DNA from: Pseudomonas graminis
GTDB lineage: Bacteria; Pseudomonadota; Gammaproteobacteria; Pseudomonadales; Pseudomonadaceae
Reading direction: 5' to 3'
Length of the DNA: 64,000 nt
Assembly: GCF_004364335.1 (NCBI RefSeq)
Contig: NZ_SOCR01000003.1
Span: 124,001-188,000, forward strand
The position numbers were made by a program, and so were the translations under genes. Below are positions 1-9,704 of the stretch, in pieces (positions within the stretch are counted from its first letter, which is position 1; each line of letters opens with the position of its first letter). Below the pieces are notes generated by a model. It worked only from the letters and a program-made list of their open reading frames with translations. It was not told where the DNA came from and did not search any database.

Positions 1-3
1 TGC

Positions 4-27
4 GTTCGCCAGCAAGCCGTCCCTGCA
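4..27. repeat. Half of a REP palindrome at the window edge
   Basis: The bases match the right-hand arm (ttcgccagcaagccg) of the REP doublets found elsewhere in the window, for example at 21810-21831. The end of the arm is degenerate (tccctgc instead of gctcctgc). The other arm would lie outside the window. Confidence 0.6.
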
Positions 28-53
28 TATTCCGCGAAGGCTCAAACGCCCAC

Positions 54-111
54 AAAAAAGCCCCCGAGAACCCTCTGCGGATGGGGAATACGCAGAGGAT
101 TAAAGGGGGCT
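54..111 (-). terminator. Intrinsic terminator of the alginate operon
   Basis: Read on the minus strand, AGCCCCC pairs with GGGGGCT, and inside it CCTCTGCG pairs with CGCAGAGG. A run of six T follows directly. It lies 22 bases after the algA stop codon, where the operon should end. Confidence 0.9.
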
Positions 112-133
112 AGTACTACTCGGTAAAGCGGTA

Positions 134-1588
134 TTAACGCGCGATGGTCTGGGTCTTCACGCCGGCTTCGATGCCCGGGGTGGAACGGCCGTAGACGTCT
201 TCGAAACGCTCGATGTCATCTTCGCCCAGGTAGCTGCCCGATTGGACTTCGATGATTTCCAACGGGATCTTGCCCGGGTTACGCAGACGGTGAACCGAGG
301 CGATCGGGATGTAGGTCGACTGGTTTTCGGTCAGCAGGAACACGTTGTCGTCGCAGGTGACCTGAGCGGTACCCGATACGACGATCCAGTGTTCAGCGCG
401 GTGGTGGTGCATCTGCAGCGACAGGCTGGCGCCCGGCTTGACGGAAATGCGCTTGACCTGGAAACGGCCGCCCATGTCCACGGAGTCGTACGAGCCCCAC
501 GGGCGATAGACTTCGAGGTGGTTCTGGGTTTCGCTGCGGCCTTGCTCGTTGAGCGTGTTGACCAGTTGCTTGACACCCTGAACCTTGTCTTTGTGGACGA
601 TCATCATGGCGTCTTTGGTTTCGACGACAACGACGTTGTCCAGGCCGATCACGGTCACCAGTTTGCCGTTGCCCTGAATCATGCAGTTGCGGCTGTCCTG
701 AATAACGACATCGCCTTTGGCAACGTTGCCGTTTTCATCTTTGGCGCTTACGTCCCACAGGGACGACCAGCAGCCGACATCGCTCCAGCCTGCATCAAGC
801 GGAACCACGCACGCGCGCTGGGTTTTTTCCATGACGGCGTAGTCGATGGAGTTGTCGGGGCAGCAGGCGAAGCTCGCCTCGTCCAGGGAGATGCTGTCGC
901 CTTCCTGCTTGCTGCGCTCGAGGGTCAGCAGGCAATTGTCGTAGATGTCCGGATCGTGCTTTTTCAGCTCTTCCAGATAACGGCTGGCGCGGAACAGGAA
1001 CATGCCGCTGTTCCAGTAATAGCCGCCGGCCTGGACGAATTCCTGAGCGCGTTGTTCATCAGGCTTTTCAACGAACTGCTGCACGCGGCTGACGCCTTCC
1101 GGCAGCAGGGCATCGGCGGTGGACTTGATGTAGCCGTAGCCGGTTTCAGGCTTGGTCGCCGGAATACCGAACAGCACCATTTCGCCACGCTCTGCAGCCA
1201 CGGTGGCCAGGGCCAGCGCACGTTGCAGGGCTTTCTGATCGTCGATCACGTGGTCGGCTGGCAGCACCAGCATCAACTCGTCACGACCTTCGTTGGCCAG
1301 CATCATCGCGGTGATGGCAACGGCAGGCGCCGTGTTGCGACCGAACGGTTCCATGATCACGGCCTGAGTTTCCAGACCCAGCGCATTGAGCTGCTCGGTG
1401 ACGATGAAGCGGTGATCCTTGTTGCACACCACAACCGGGTGCTGCATGCCGTCGAATTGCAGGCGCTCGACGGTCTGCTGGAACAGGGTGTGTTCGCCGG
1501 TCAGTGCCAGGAACTGTTTAGGAAACTGTTTACGCGAAAGAGGCCAGAGTCGGGAACCGCTACCACCTGACAAGATCACTGGAATCAT
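134..1588 (-). CDS. algA: Mannose-6-phosphate isomerase / mannose-1-phosphate guanylyltransferase AlgA
   Basis: Bifunctional cytoplasmic enzyme that supplies GDP-mannose for alginate. It isomerises fructose-6-phosphate to mannose-6-phosphate and joins mannose-1-phosphate to GMP from GTP; AlgC, encoded elsewhere, does the middle step. The N-terminal nucleotidyltransferase domain begins with LSGGSGSRLWPLSRKQFPK (residues 6-24) and carries FVEKP at 172-176. The C-terminal cupin domain has the metal-binding QMHHHRAEHW stretch near residue 400. The length of 484 residues is usual for the type II PMI-GMP family. It is the last gene of the operon, 205 bases after algF, and is followed by a terminator. 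Confidence 0.97.
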   Translation of the reverse strand: MIPVILSGGSGSRLWPLSRKQFPKQFLALTGEHTLFQQTVERLQFDGMQHPVVVCNKDHRFIVTEQLNALGLETQAVIMEPFGRNTAPAVAITAMMLANEGRDELMLVLPADHVIDDQKALQRALALATVAAERGEMVLFGIPATKPETGYGYIKSTADALLPEGVSRVQQFVEKPDEQRAQEFVQAGGYYWNSGMFLFRASRYLEELKKHDPDIYDNCLLTLERSKQEGDSISLDEASFACCPDNSIDYAVMEKTQRACVVPLDAGWSDVGCWSSLWDVSAKDENGNVAKGDVVIQDSRNCMIQGNGKLVTVIGLDNVVVVETKDAMMIVHKDKVQGVKQLVNTLNEQGRSETQNHLEVYRPWGSYDSVDMGGRFQVKRISVKPGASLSLQMHHHRAEHWIVVSGTAQVTCDDNVFLLTENQSTYIPIASVHRLRNPGKIPLEIIEVQSGSYLGEDDIERFEDVYGRSTPGIEAGVKTQTIAR

Positions 1589-1735
1589 TTTGTTTCTCCG
1601 TTAAGCAAAAATCGTTCGAATGGGCTGTAGGTCTTTTCGGTCTTTCTGGTTTTTGTCTTGCATCGCCCGGCGCCCTCCTGGCTGTCTGCTTGCTCCGCAG
1701 TGCCTGACGCCGAACGCTTAATCCCGTAAATCCGT

Positions 1736-1765
1736 GGCAGCGCGCGAGTATTCAAGCGCGCTGCC
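1736..1765 (-). other. Intercistronic hairpin between algF and algA
   Basis: A perfect 10-base inverted repeat (GGCAGCGCGC / GCGCGCTGCC) with a 10-base loop sits in the 205-base algF-algA spacer. A second short stem (GGCC-gaga-GGCC as transcribed) lies beside it at 1770-1781. No T-run follows on the transcribed strand, so a full terminator is unlikely; a processing or stabilising hairpin fits better. Confidence 0.6.
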
Positions 1766-1793
1766 TGCGGCCTCTCGGCCAGATTCAAATCTG

Positions 1794-2474
1794 TTACTGA
1801 GTGCCCGTCGGGCGCTTGACCCATACCGGCGACAGGCTGCTGCCGCTGCCGGTGACGTACAGAACGGCGGCTTCACCACGCTCCAGTGCAACCGGCTTCA
1901 GGTCAGCGACTTTCTTTTCGCCGTCAAACAGCGCGAAGCTGACTTTGACCGGGTTGATTTCACGCTCGCCGGTGCCCTTGGCAGACACAGCCTTGACCAC
2001 GTCGGTTTTGCCGTCAGCGGTTTTCAGGGTCAGTGCCTTGTCGCTCAGGTTCTGTACGCGAACCAGGGACTTCTGCTTGTTCTTGAACGGCGGCTCTTCA
2101 ACCAGCTGAGGCGCGCCGGAGGTGTTGTTGACGATGGTGTAGTAGTGATCGCTGGCCAGTTTCACCGGCAGCGACTGGCTGCCGACTTTGGCGGTGTAGT
2201 CGCCCTGGGGCATGAAGCCGAAGTCACTGCTGGCCAACGGGCCGATTTCGTTGAGGCTGGTGTTGCCGACGCTGGCGGAGATTTCGCTGCTGCTGGCGTT
2301 GTAAACACGTACGAAGGTCGAGCCTTTCGGTGCGGTCGGGCCATACAGGGCGGCGTCGCCACCGGCGAATGCGGAAAGGGATACGAAGCCCAGGCTCGCG
2401 GCCAGCACGCAGGTTTTCAGCAGGTTGGTTTTGCTCGAACGAACTGGCATAGGGTTCTGCGAAGTCATAGTCAA
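1794..2474 (-). CDS. algF: Alginate O-acetylation protein AlgF
   Basis: Periplasmic component of the alginate acetylation complex with AlgI, AlgJ and AlgX. The sequence opens with a basic segment and a hydrophobic signal peptide ending SLSAFA-GGDAALYG around residue 38, followed by a beta-rich domain with no recognisable catalytic motif. Its length (226) and its place between algJ and algA are canonical. It starts 9 bases after the algJ stop. AlgF is known to be needed for acetylation, but its exact chemistry is not visible here. Confidence 0.95.
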   Translation of the reverse strand: MTMTSQNPMPVRSSKTNLLKTCVLAASLGFVSLSAFAGGDAALYGPTAPKGSTFVRVYNASSSEISASVGNTSLNEIGPLASSDFGFMPQGDYTAKVGSQSLPVKLASDHYYTIVNNTSGAPQLVEEPPFKNKQKSLVRVQNLSDKALTLKTADGKTDVVKAVSAKGTGEREINPVKVSFALFDGEKKVADLKPVALERGEAAVLYVTGSGSSLSPVWVKRPTGTQ

Positions 2475-2483
2475 AAAGTCCTC

Positions 2484-3659
2484 TCAGTTTTGCGCCCGGG
2501 TGGGCGTCTTGGAGTTGTTGGCGTTGTCCGCCAGATTCTGTTGGGGGTCACGGGCCTTTTTGAGTTCAGCGATCCACTGTGGGTCGAACTCGGTCAGGTC
2601 GTTGTGAGCGGGCAGGTAGCGTTCCGGGAATTCCCAGATCAGCACCTGCGGGGGGCTGCTTTTGAAGGCGTCGGTCTGCAGGTACTTGAGCATCGGCAGG
2701 ATCGGGCCATGGCCGTCTTCGGCGTAATTCACGACGTCTGCGTGCAGCGCCTGTTTGAGCGCACCGGCGAAGTTCCAGTTCGGGTTGGCGCTGTAGCTGG
2801 TGCCGACCAGGCCGACCGCAACCGAGTCGTCAGCGAACAGGGCATCACCGCTTTCGCCGGCAGCCTGAGCCGGGTTGGTGCTGCGCTGCTGCAGGTCGTC
2901 CGGCTTGGGCAGCAGGTTGCTGAACAGCGGATCCAGCGGCAGGAAGTTGGTCAGATCGCCCTTGTAGGGTTCGGTCGTCTTGGCTTCGGTGACGAAGTTC
3001 TGCGGTTCAACGTTCAGCGGCACTTGCTTGCTGATCACGTCACCCAACTGTTGGGCAACGATTTCCGCGCCCATCGGCGTCCAGTGAGTGTCGGTGCGCA
3101 GGAACACCTGGCCCTTTTCCTTGGCGCTTTGCAGCGGCGTCAGCAGGTCAGGGGCGAGGATGCCGGCCTGATTCACTTGAGCGTGGAACTGCTGATACAG
3201 GTCGGTGTGCAGCGTGGCCGGTTTGTTGTCACCGACGTGCTCCGGATACAGACGGGTCTTGGCCGGAATGATCGCCAGCACCAGCTGCGTGCCCTGCTTT
3301 TTCAGGGTGTCGCGCACGCCCTGGATGATCGCCAGGTTGTCCGCTTCGTTCTGCTCGCTGTTGGCAACGGCGTCGAATTCTTCGTCGGTGTACAGCCACT
3401 GGTCTTTGCCCAGAATCACCCCCGGACGACCTTCGTTGAACACCTTGTAGTCCAGCGCCGCCCAGAGGTTGGTGCCCAGACGCTTGATCGGGAATGCTTC
3501 GTCGTAGTGGGTTTCCACCGCTTTGGTCCAGTGACCGTTGAGCACGGTGGTTTCTTTCGACGTCGAGAAACCGACAAAGCTGCGCAGCGACCACAGGCCC
3601 AGCACCAGCAGAATCGCCAGGAACAGGAAGATGTAGAGGAAACGTAATGAACGGGTCAT
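2484..3659 (-). CDS. algJ: Alginate O-acetyltransferase AlgJ
   Basis: Periplasmic, membrane-anchored SGNH-like esterase that takes part in transferring acetyl groups towards mannuronate. One N-terminal membrane segment (about residues 8-28) anchors it. The catalytic features shared with AlgX are present: the D-T-H triplet in FLRTDTHWTPMGAE and the serine in LVGTSYSANPNW. It has 391 residues, as usual. It begins 10 bases downstream of algI and forms the algI-algJ-algF acetylation block. Confidence 0.96.
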   Translation of the reverse strand: MTRSLRFLYIFLFLAILLVLGLWSLRSFVGFSTSKETTVLNGHWTKAVETHYDEAFPIKRLGTNLWAALDYKVFNEGRPGVILGKDQWLYTDEEFDAVANSEQNEADNLAIIQGVRDTLKKQGTQLVLAIIPAKTRLYPEHVGDNKPATLHTDLYQQFHAQVNQAGILAPDLLTPLQSAKEKGQVFLRTDTHWTPMGAEIVAQQLGDVISKQVPLNVEPQNFVTEAKTTEPYKGDLTNFLPLDPLFSNLLPKPDDLQQRSTNPAQAAGESGDALFADDSVAVGLVGTSYSANPNWNFAGALKQALHADVVNYAEDGHGPILPMLKYLQTDAFKSSPPQVLIWEFPERYLPAHNDLTEFDPQWIAELKKARDPQQNLADNANNSKTPTRAQN

Positions 3660-3669
3660 GTCAGGCTCC

Positions 3670-5232
3670 TCAGAACTGGAAGTAAAGGAACGGCGAGAAA
3701 CTGGCCGCCGAGAGTTTCAGGATCGATGCCACGAACATCAGCAGGATCAGGGCGCGCATGGCATAGCGCGACCAGTCGACGGTCCAGTAGGCAGGCTGAA
3801 CCTGCGCTTCGGTGCCGACGATGTAACCCGGTTGATGAATGCTGCCCGGCTTGTCGCCCGGTACGGCCTTGATCAGGCCTGGCTCGGCAGCGGCAGGGCC
3901 ATCGGCCTGCACGGCTTTGTCGGTCGGCTTGGCCGGGGCGCGGTTGCGGTAGAAATCACGCAGGCCGAAGAAGGCGAGGGTGATGTACGCCACGACCAGG
4001 GTCGCCACTTGCAGGCCGGTGAGGCTGGCGCGGTTGAGCTCCGACAGGCCGAGATCGCTGAAGCTGAACATGGCGCCGTACATGCGGGCAGCAACGTGCA
4101 GGTTTTCCGAACGGAAGATGACCCAGCCCATGACCACCAGCAGGAAGGTGAAGGCCCAGCGAACAACGTTGAACGTGCGCGGCGCGGTGTTCAGGCCGAT
4201 GGCTTTTTCGATCGCCAGCCAGACACCGTGCCAGGCACCCCAAACGATGTACGTGATGTTGGCGCCGTGCCACAGACCACCGAGCAGCATGGTCAGAAAC
4301 AGGTTGCGGTAGGTCGCGACCTTGCCGCCACGGTTGCCGCCCAGCGTGATGTACAGATAGTCACGCAGCCAGGTCGACAGGCTGATGTGCCAGCGACGCC
4401 AGAACTCGGTGATCGACTGGCTGATGTAGGGCTGTTTGAAGTTTTCCATGAAGCGGAAACCCATCATCAGACCCAGGCCGATGGCCATGTCGCTGTAGCC
4501 GGAGAAGTCGAAGTACAGCTGAGCGGTGTACGCCAGCGCGCCGAGCCATGCGTCACCCGTAGTGGGGTTCTGCAGGGCGAAGCAATGGTCGGCGACCACG
4601 GCCAGCGTGTCGGCAATAAAGACCTTCTTGATGAAACCCTGCATGAACCGCGTGCAGCCTTCGGAGAACTTGTCGAGGGTGTGCGTGCGGTTGTTGAACT
4701 GGTCGACCAGGTCGCGGAAACGCAGTACCGGTCCAGCAATCAGGTGCGGGAAGATCGCCACAAATGCCGCAAAGTCGATGAGATTGCGCGTCGCCGGCGT
4801 GTCGCCGCGGTACACGTCGATGATGTAGCTGATGGACTCGAAGATGTAGAACGAGATACCGATCGGCAGCAACACGTGGGTAAGGATGAACGGTTCAAGA
4901 CCGATCGACGTCATCATTGCGTTGATGCTGTCCACGCCGAAGTTGGCGTACTTGAAATAGCCAAGGATACCCAGGTCGACCACAACGCCGAGCAGCAGCC
5001 AGCGCTGTGCCGGTTTGGTTCTGACCCCGGCGGCGCCTACGCGCAGGCCGATCCAGTAGTTCCACAGCGTCACACCTGCGAACAGTGCCAGGAAGTCCAC
5101 TCGCCACCACGCGTAGAACACGTAGCTGGCGACCAGCAGCAGCAGGTTGCGATAGCGTTGCCCGCTCAGGTAGTACAAGCCGAGAAACACCGGCAAGAAC
5201 AGGAACAGGAACACGTTGGATGAGAAAACCAT
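3670..5232 (-). CDS. algI: Membrane-bound O-acyltransferase AlgI
   Basis: Polytopic inner-membrane MBOAT protein that passes acetyl groups from a cytoplasmic donor to the periplasmic acetylation proteins. The 520 residues are mostly hydrophobic segments. MBOAT landmarks are the WRRWHISLSTWLRDYLY stretch and GGLWHGANITYIVWG with the conserved histidine. The ATG is preceded by GGAG about ten bases upstream. That ribosome site lies inside an 8-base inverted repeat (5242-5300) that could mask it, and the algL-algI spacer is unusually long (213 bases) for this operon. Confidence 0.97.
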   Translation of the reverse strand: MVFSSNVFLFLFLPVFLGLYYLSGQRYRNLLLLVASYVFYAWWRVDFLALFAGVTLWNYWIGLRVGAAGVRTKPAQRWLLLGVVVDLGILGYFKYANFGVDSINAMMTSIGLEPFILTHVLLPIGISFYIFESISYIIDVYRGDTPATRNLIDFAAFVAIFPHLIAGPVLRFRDLVDQFNNRTHTLDKFSEGCTRFMQGFIKKVFIADTLAVVADHCFALQNPTTGDAWLGALAYTAQLYFDFSGYSDMAIGLGLMMGFRFMENFKQPYISQSITEFWRRWHISLSTWLRDYLYITLGGNRGGKVATYRNLFLTMLLGGLWHGANITYIVWGAWHGVWLAIEKAIGLNTAPRTFNVVRWAFTFLLVVMGWVIFRSENLHVAARMYGAMFSFSDLGLSELNRASLTGLQVATLVVAYITLAFFGLRDFYRNRAPAKPTDKAVQADGPAAAEPGLIKAVPGDKPGSIHQPGYIVGTEAQVQPAYWTVDWSRYAMRALILLMFVASILKLSAASFSPFLYFQF

Positions 5233-5241
5233 CCTTTATCT

Positions 5242-5300
5242 CTCCATTTGTCCAACATCAAGGGCCGAAGCCCCCCCAAACCCCCCACGAAAAAATGGAG
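5242..5300 (-). promoter_or_regulatory. Possible ribosome-site-masking hairpin ahead of algI
   Basis: In the transcript, CUCCAUUU (5300-5293) can pair with AAAUGGAG (5249-5242), which contains the algI Shine-Dalgarno sequence. Between the arms lie two G-tracts of six and seven bases separated by three U (5271-5286). The pairing is exact over 8 bases. A regulatory role is inferred, not shown. Confidence 0.45.
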
Positions 5301-5336
5301 GGGTGAAACGTAAATCCGAACGACCGACGCCGACTG

Positions 5337-5428
5337 TGTGGGAGCGCGCTTGCCCGCGATAAGGCCAGTACATCCGACACAGTTATGTCGTCTGGAAAAT
5401 CGCTTTCGCGGGCAAGCGCGCTCCTACA
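5337..5428. repeat. REP doublet (REPIN) between algL and algI
   Basis: Two inverted copies of the motif gtaggagcgcgcttgcccgc face each other (5337-5360 and 5407-5428) around a 46-base spacer. The same class occurs at 30252-30344 and 39822-39927. It interrupts the alginate operon. Confidence 0.9.
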
Positions 5429-5445
5429 TTGTCACGTGGAGGCTC

Positions 5446-6582
5446 TTAGGAACCGCCCTTGTCACCCTTGTCGTGTGTCGGGTCATAGGTGCGGGTCACG
5501 TCGCCGCCGAGGCGGAAGTTCTTGAACGGTTGCATCTTGTGTTTCTGTTCAAGCACATCCGGGCCGCAGTCATAAAGCGAGCAGTACGGTTCCAGCCAGG
5601 CGAATTTCATGTCGGTTTTCAGGTCCGTCATGTCTTGCTTTTCGCCATCGCGGGCGGCGAATTCACTGCCCGAGTTCTTCACGCCAGCCAGCACGCGATC
5701 ACCCAGACGCTTGAGGGCGCCGTTGTTTTCCTGACGCAGATCGACACCGTTGGCCTGGGCGAAACTCGCAATCATGGCCAATGGCGGAAGTGCATAGTTG
5801 TGGTACGCCAGCGCGCGCTGTTTGCGTTTCAGCTCGTTCGGCAGGAAGCCCTGCGGGTCAACCTGATTGGCGCCGATCTTGAATTCCTTCACCGCCCAGT
5901 CGAACAGGTCCTGGCGATTGGTCGCCACTGCTGTGGACATCACGGACCAAGCGGCCCAGTACGAGTGGTTGTTAGTCTTGTCGAGCGGCAGATTGTTCCA
6001 GTCGCTGACGACGTGGTCCGCCAGTTTGCTGAACCAGGCTTCGATCACCTGCGCTTCCTGCTGGCGGGTGGCCAGGGGATGCGATTCGGAGAACTTCAGG
6101 CGCAGATAGGCGGACGACATGCTGCCCAGTGCCCATTTGCGCATCGACTTGCCGGTGTGGTTGAAGTCGGTGGACTCCAGCGCATCGGCCTTGGCCCAGG
6201 TGGTCAGCATGTTCAGCGCGCAATCGAGCTGCTCGGGACGACCGTCGCGCATGTACTGCATCACCACTTTGCTGGTGGCGCGCTCCATGTTCGTGATGTC
6301 TTTCGTTGCATCACGGAACGCCTGGTCCGACACCATGTTCAACGTGGCGCGAGCCTTGTCCGAGCCTTCATATTTGCTGCGAAACTGCAGCGGACCGGTG
6401 TAGGGCTGCGGGATCGAGTCACAGCTGAACTTGCCCTGGCCTGTCTTGAATTTCTCGACACCTTCGTAATAACCCTGTGGCGGGACGAGTGTCGACGCAG
6501 CGCTGGCGCCGGTGGCGAACAGTGCCGAGGACATCATCGCCAGCGACAGAAGGGTAGGGAGCATCAGTTTTGGAGTGTGCAT
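5446..6582 (-). CDS. algL: Periplasmic alginate lyase AlgL
   Basis: Cleaves polymannuronate by beta-elimination in the periplasm and clears mis-targeted polymer during export. The start is the ATG at 6582, giving 378 residues with a signal peptide ([17 protein letters not shown]...). An in-frame extension up to 6738 runs into algX and lacks a signal sequence. The family motif NNHSYWAAW, with the catalytic Asn-His, is present near residue 200. The algX stop TGA overlaps the SD of algL (TGAGG), so the two are translationally linked. Confidence 0.96.
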   Translation of the reverse strand: MHTPKLMLPTLLSLAMMSSALFATGASAASTLVPPQGYYEGVEKFKTGQGKFSCDSIPQPYTGPLQFRSKYEGSDKARATLNMVSDQAFRDATKDITNMERATSKVVMQYMRDGRPEQLDCALNMLTTWAKADALESTDFNHTGKSMRKWALGSMSSAYLRLKFSESHPLATRQQEAQVIEAWFSKLADHVVSDWNNLPLDKTNNHSYWAAWSVMSTAVATNRQDLFDWAVKEFKIGANQVDPQGFLPNELKRKQRALAYHNYALPPLAMIASFAQANGVDLRQENNGALKRLGDRVLAGVKNSGSEFAARDGEKQDMTDLKTDMKFAWLEPYCSLYDCGPDVLEQKHKMQPFKNFRLGGDVTRTYDPTHDKGDKGGS

Positions 6583-6589
6583 AAGAGCC

Positions 6590-8029
6590 TCATAACCCGG
6601 CTTGCGCGGTTTGATGCGCGACATTCGGGAACACGTTGCGTTTGCATACTTTCGCTTCGACTTGCTGTGGCGCAGCGCCCGCTTCCGGACCCTGCACTTC
6701 CAGTGCGAGCAATTGCTGGTCAGCCCAGTCCTTGTCATCGCGCAGTTCGAAGGAGAAGCGCCCGTCGGTTTCAGATGTTTCAGGTTTTTCGATCTTCAAG
6801 TCTTCGTGACGACCGTTCATGTACCAGAGGCGCGCCTGAAGGGTTTTGACGGAGTTGTCGGCGAACTTGATGTCAATCTGATTACTGCCGTTGCGCACAT
6901 CCTTGATGCCATTTTTGCCGTTGACCAGCAACTCGTTGATCCCTGGTTTGAGGGTAGTGCTGGTGCTCATGACCGCCGGTTTGCCTTCACAGCCGTTGTC
7001 CAGCAGCGACATCATCTGGCGATAGATGGTCTCCTGGTCCAGGCGATAAAGCGGCGAGAATTCCCAGATCAGAATCTTCGGTGGGTGTTTCTGGAAGTCT
7101 TCGCTGCCCAGGTACTGCAGCATCGACCCTTCAAGGCCGCCGCCCGGGAAGGCGACGTTCAGCACATCGGCACCAATGTATTCCTGCAAAAAGCCGGAGA
7201 AGTTGTAGTTCTTCCCGCTGTGACTGGTACCGACCAGTGTGATTTCCGGGTTGCCGGAGTCACCGAACAGGTCGCCGTCGGCCGCTTCGCCTTTGGGCTC
7301 TGTCTCAAACTGGTCCATGTACTGAATGGCATAGCTCGTGCCGCACAATTGACCGGCCATATTGTGAAGAGTGCCCTTCTTGCCCATGCGACCTGACAAG
7401 TGGGTCTCGAATTCACGGCGCGGAACACCTGCAAAAGCCTGCATCTTCTTCACGGAATCAGCGACGATTTTGGCTGTGCGCTGAGCGCCATACGGCGTCC
7501 AGTGCTGGTCACCGCGGAAGTAGAAGTCGTGGGCCTGTTGCTCGTTGGTCAACGGCGACAGGTCCGGCACGGTGTAACCCATTTTTGCGAAACGACCGAG
7601 CATGGCCTGGTAGTTGCGCAGCGCGGTGTTGTAGTCGAACTTGTCGCGTTCAGCCGGGAACAGCTTGTTGCGATCAACCAGTCCGCGGGTCGGCTGATAC
7701 ACGACCACCAGCTCTACGCCCTTGCTCTTGAAGGCATCGTGCAGCATTTGCATGCGGCGATAGCCTTCAGGCGTGGTGTCGAATTCGGTGCGCAAGTCTT
7801 CACGGGTCCGGAACAGCCAGTCGCCCTGGGCCTGAACCAGTGTGGTGAAGTTCTGCTGATAGCGGCTGACGTAGTTTTTTTCGTCGTGCGCTTCAGGGCA
7901 CAGACTGCAGCAAGGCTCGGCCGTGAAACTCGGGGCGGTGGTGTCCGCTGCATACGCGCCATTGCTGGCGGCGAACAGTGCAGCGGTCAGGCCCGAGAGG
8001 CTGAGCAATTTGATCAAATGTGCGTGCAT
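6590..8029 (-). CDS. algX: Alginate biosynthesis protein AlgX (terminal acetyltransferase)
   Basis: Periplasmic SGNH-hydrolase-like protein with a C-terminal carbohydrate-binding module; it adds acetyl groups directly to the polymer. A signal peptide ends near [10 protein letters not shown] (residue 28). The catalytic D-x-H is seen in [13 protein letters not shown] and the serine in [13 protein letters not shown]. Two N-terminal cysteines ([11 protein letters not shown]) match the family. It has 479 residues and lies between algG and algL. Confidence 0.96.
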   Translation of the reverse strand: MHAHLIKLLSLSGLTAALFAASNGAYAADTTAPSFTAEPCCSLCPEAHDEKNYVSRYQQNFTTLVQAQGDWLFRTREDLRTEFDTTPEGYRRMQMLHDAFKSKGVELVVVYQPTRGLVDRNKLFPAERDKFDYNTALRNYQAMLGRFAKMGYTVPDLSPLTNEQQAHDFYFRGDQHWTPYGAQRTAKIVADSVKKMQAFAGVPRREFETHLSGRMGKKGTLHNMAGQLCGTSYAIQYMDQFETEPKGEAADGDLFGDSGNPEITLVGTSHSGKNYNFSGFLQEYIGADVLNVAFPGGGLEGSMLQYLGSEDFQKHPPKILIWEFSPLYRLDQETIYRQMMSLLDNGCEGKPAVMSTSTTLKPGINELLVNGKNGIKDVRNGSNQIDIKFADNSVKTLQARLWYMNGRHEDLKIEKPETSETDGRFSFELRDDKDWADQQLLALEVQGPEAGAAPQQVEAKVCKRNVFPNVAHQTAQAGL

Positions 8030-8042
8030 AGAAATATCTTCC

Positions 8043-9677
8043 TCAGTCCCGGAGTTGTTTCTGGCTTTCGACCGGGTCGATCAACACGGCTTTCTGTTGG
8101 CGCACCAGCAGATCGAGGATTTCGTCCTGACGATCGCCCAGAACACCGTTGAAGCTGATCCCGCTGGATTTGGTCGGTGCGAGCATCGCCACTTTGTACA
8201 GCTCGACGCTCAGAGGCGAATCGATGGACAGGGGGCCTGAACCGTTGGAGGTCAGTTCGCCGCCGACCAGGACCAGCGAGACTTCAGCATCGAACGGGTC
8301 GAGCTTGATGTCGCGGTCAGTGTCCGACAGGTCCTTGATGTGGCCGTAAACGCCCATCAGACCGTTACCGATGGCCAGGTTTTCGTACAGCTTGATGTTG
8401 GTGCTGTTGCGAACCCGGATCCCGTGACGCTTGTTGGCGAACACACGATTGCCCCACAGCAGATTGTCGGCACTCTCATACAGGGTGATGCCGTCGGTGT
8501 GGTTACGGTAGATCTCGTTGTACGCGACCAGATTGTTCACGCTGTTACGGTCAAGGACGATGCCGGACAGGTGGTTGTCGTAGGTCTTGTTGTTGATGAT
8601 GAAGCTGTCGTTCACCTCACGGGAAACGATGATCCCGTGCTTCTTCTTGGTCCCGTACACCGTGTTTTCGGCAATGATCAGACCGTGGGAACGGTCATGG
8701 GGGTCGATACCGTAAATGATGTTGTCGTGGTAGGTGCTGCCCTTGACCACGAAGTCGCGGGTTTCATAGCAGTAGAAGCCGTACCACATGTCCGAGAAGT
8801 CAGAATTGACGATCCAGCCGGTGGGCTCGGCGCGGTTCATCTGCGCCTTCATGTTGGGCGTGTACTGGGAAATACTGATGCCGTACGACTTGCTGTTGTT
8901 GTAACCCAGGCTCGCCACTTTGGTGTTGAACATGTAGGTCTGGGTACCGCCCCAGGACAGCAGGAACGGGCGGAATTCCTTCGGCGTCTTATACGTCGAC
9001 GGGCCATTGGTCTTCTCGTTCCAGCCGGTCAGCTTTGTATCGGACATGAACAGCAGGTTGTCGTTGACGATGAACGCACCGGCGTCCTGAGACAAGCGCA
9101 GCTCGGTGGTCTTCTTGTCGATTTCGAAGATGCCGTTCTTGCCGACGACGATCGGCAGACGCGCCAGGAAGATGCCCGGCGAGGTTTCGCTCAGGTACTG
9201 TTTAGGCACCTTCTTCGCCAGCTCCTGCAGGGTCATGTAGCCGTCTTCGATGAAGATCGCCTGTGGGATGCCGTGTTGACGGGCCACCCATTCGGCCATC
9301 TTGTTGTCACCGCCGATGAATTCCTTCAGCGAGTCTTCCTGCATCATGCGTTTGATCGCAACCTTGCCCGGCTTGCCGCGCACGATCTTCTTCTGCATGG
9401 CCTGCTGGGTGTAACCCGACAGGTCAGGCAGTTTTGGCTTGTCCATCAGCAGCGGCTCGATGGGCGGACTGGTAACGGTGTAGGTCTTGGCCTCATGCAG
9501 ACCTTTGACCACTTCTACCTTATCGTCGGCCGGATGCGCCGCAGGGGCGTGGACCGGCAACGGGCTGTTGGCCATGGCTGCAGTGCTGGCGAGCAGCAAG
9601 GCGCTGCTCAGCACAGCACTTTCCAGCAGGCCATGGGGCCATGCCCGGTGACGCAATCTGCTTGCTTGACTGTTCAT
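8043..9677 (-). CDS. algG: Mannuronan C-5-epimerase AlgG
   Basis: Converts D-mannuronate residues to L-guluronate in the periplasm and belongs to the export scaffold. The 544-residue protein has an N-terminal signal region, then a right-handed beta-helix rich in short repeats (about residues 220-460) with the catalytic DPHD motif in GIDPHDRSHGL. The spacing to algX (13 bases) and algE (27 bases) indicates one transcript. Confidence 0.97.
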   Translation of the reverse strand: MNSQASRLRHRAWPHGLLESAVLSSALLLASTAAMANSPLPVHAPAAHPADDKVEVVKGLHEAKTYTVTSPPIEPLLMDKPKLPDLSGYTQQAMQKKIVRGKPGKVAIKRMMQEDSLKEFIGGDNKMAEWVARQHGIPQAIFIEDGYMTLQELAKKVPKQYLSETSPGIFLARLPIVVGKNGIFEIDKKTTELRLSQDAGAFIVNDNLLFMSDTKLTGWNEKTNGPSTYKTPKEFRPFLLSWGGTQTYMFNTKVASLGYNNSKSYGISISQYTPNMKAQMNRAEPTGWIVNSDFSDMWYGFYCYETRDFVVKGSTYHDNIIYGIDPHDRSHGLIIAENTVYGTKKKHGIIVSREVNDSFIINNKTYDNHLSGIVLDRNSVNNLVAYNEIYRNHTDGITLYESADNLLWGNRVFANKRHGIRVRNSTNIKLYENLAIGNGLMGVYGHIKDLSDTDRDIKLDPFDAEVSLVLVGGELTSNGSGPLSIDSPLSVELYKVAMLAPTKSSGISFNGVLGDRQDEILDLLVRQQKAVLIDPVESQKQLRD

Positions 9678-9704
9678 CTCATTGCACTCCTATCGCGGCT
9701 TGCA

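Noticed and set aside
242-1570. Open frame opposite algA, and similar frames opposite algJ, algI, algL, algG and gcvT
   Set aside because: All are third-position G/C shadows; the sense genes have clear family motifs.
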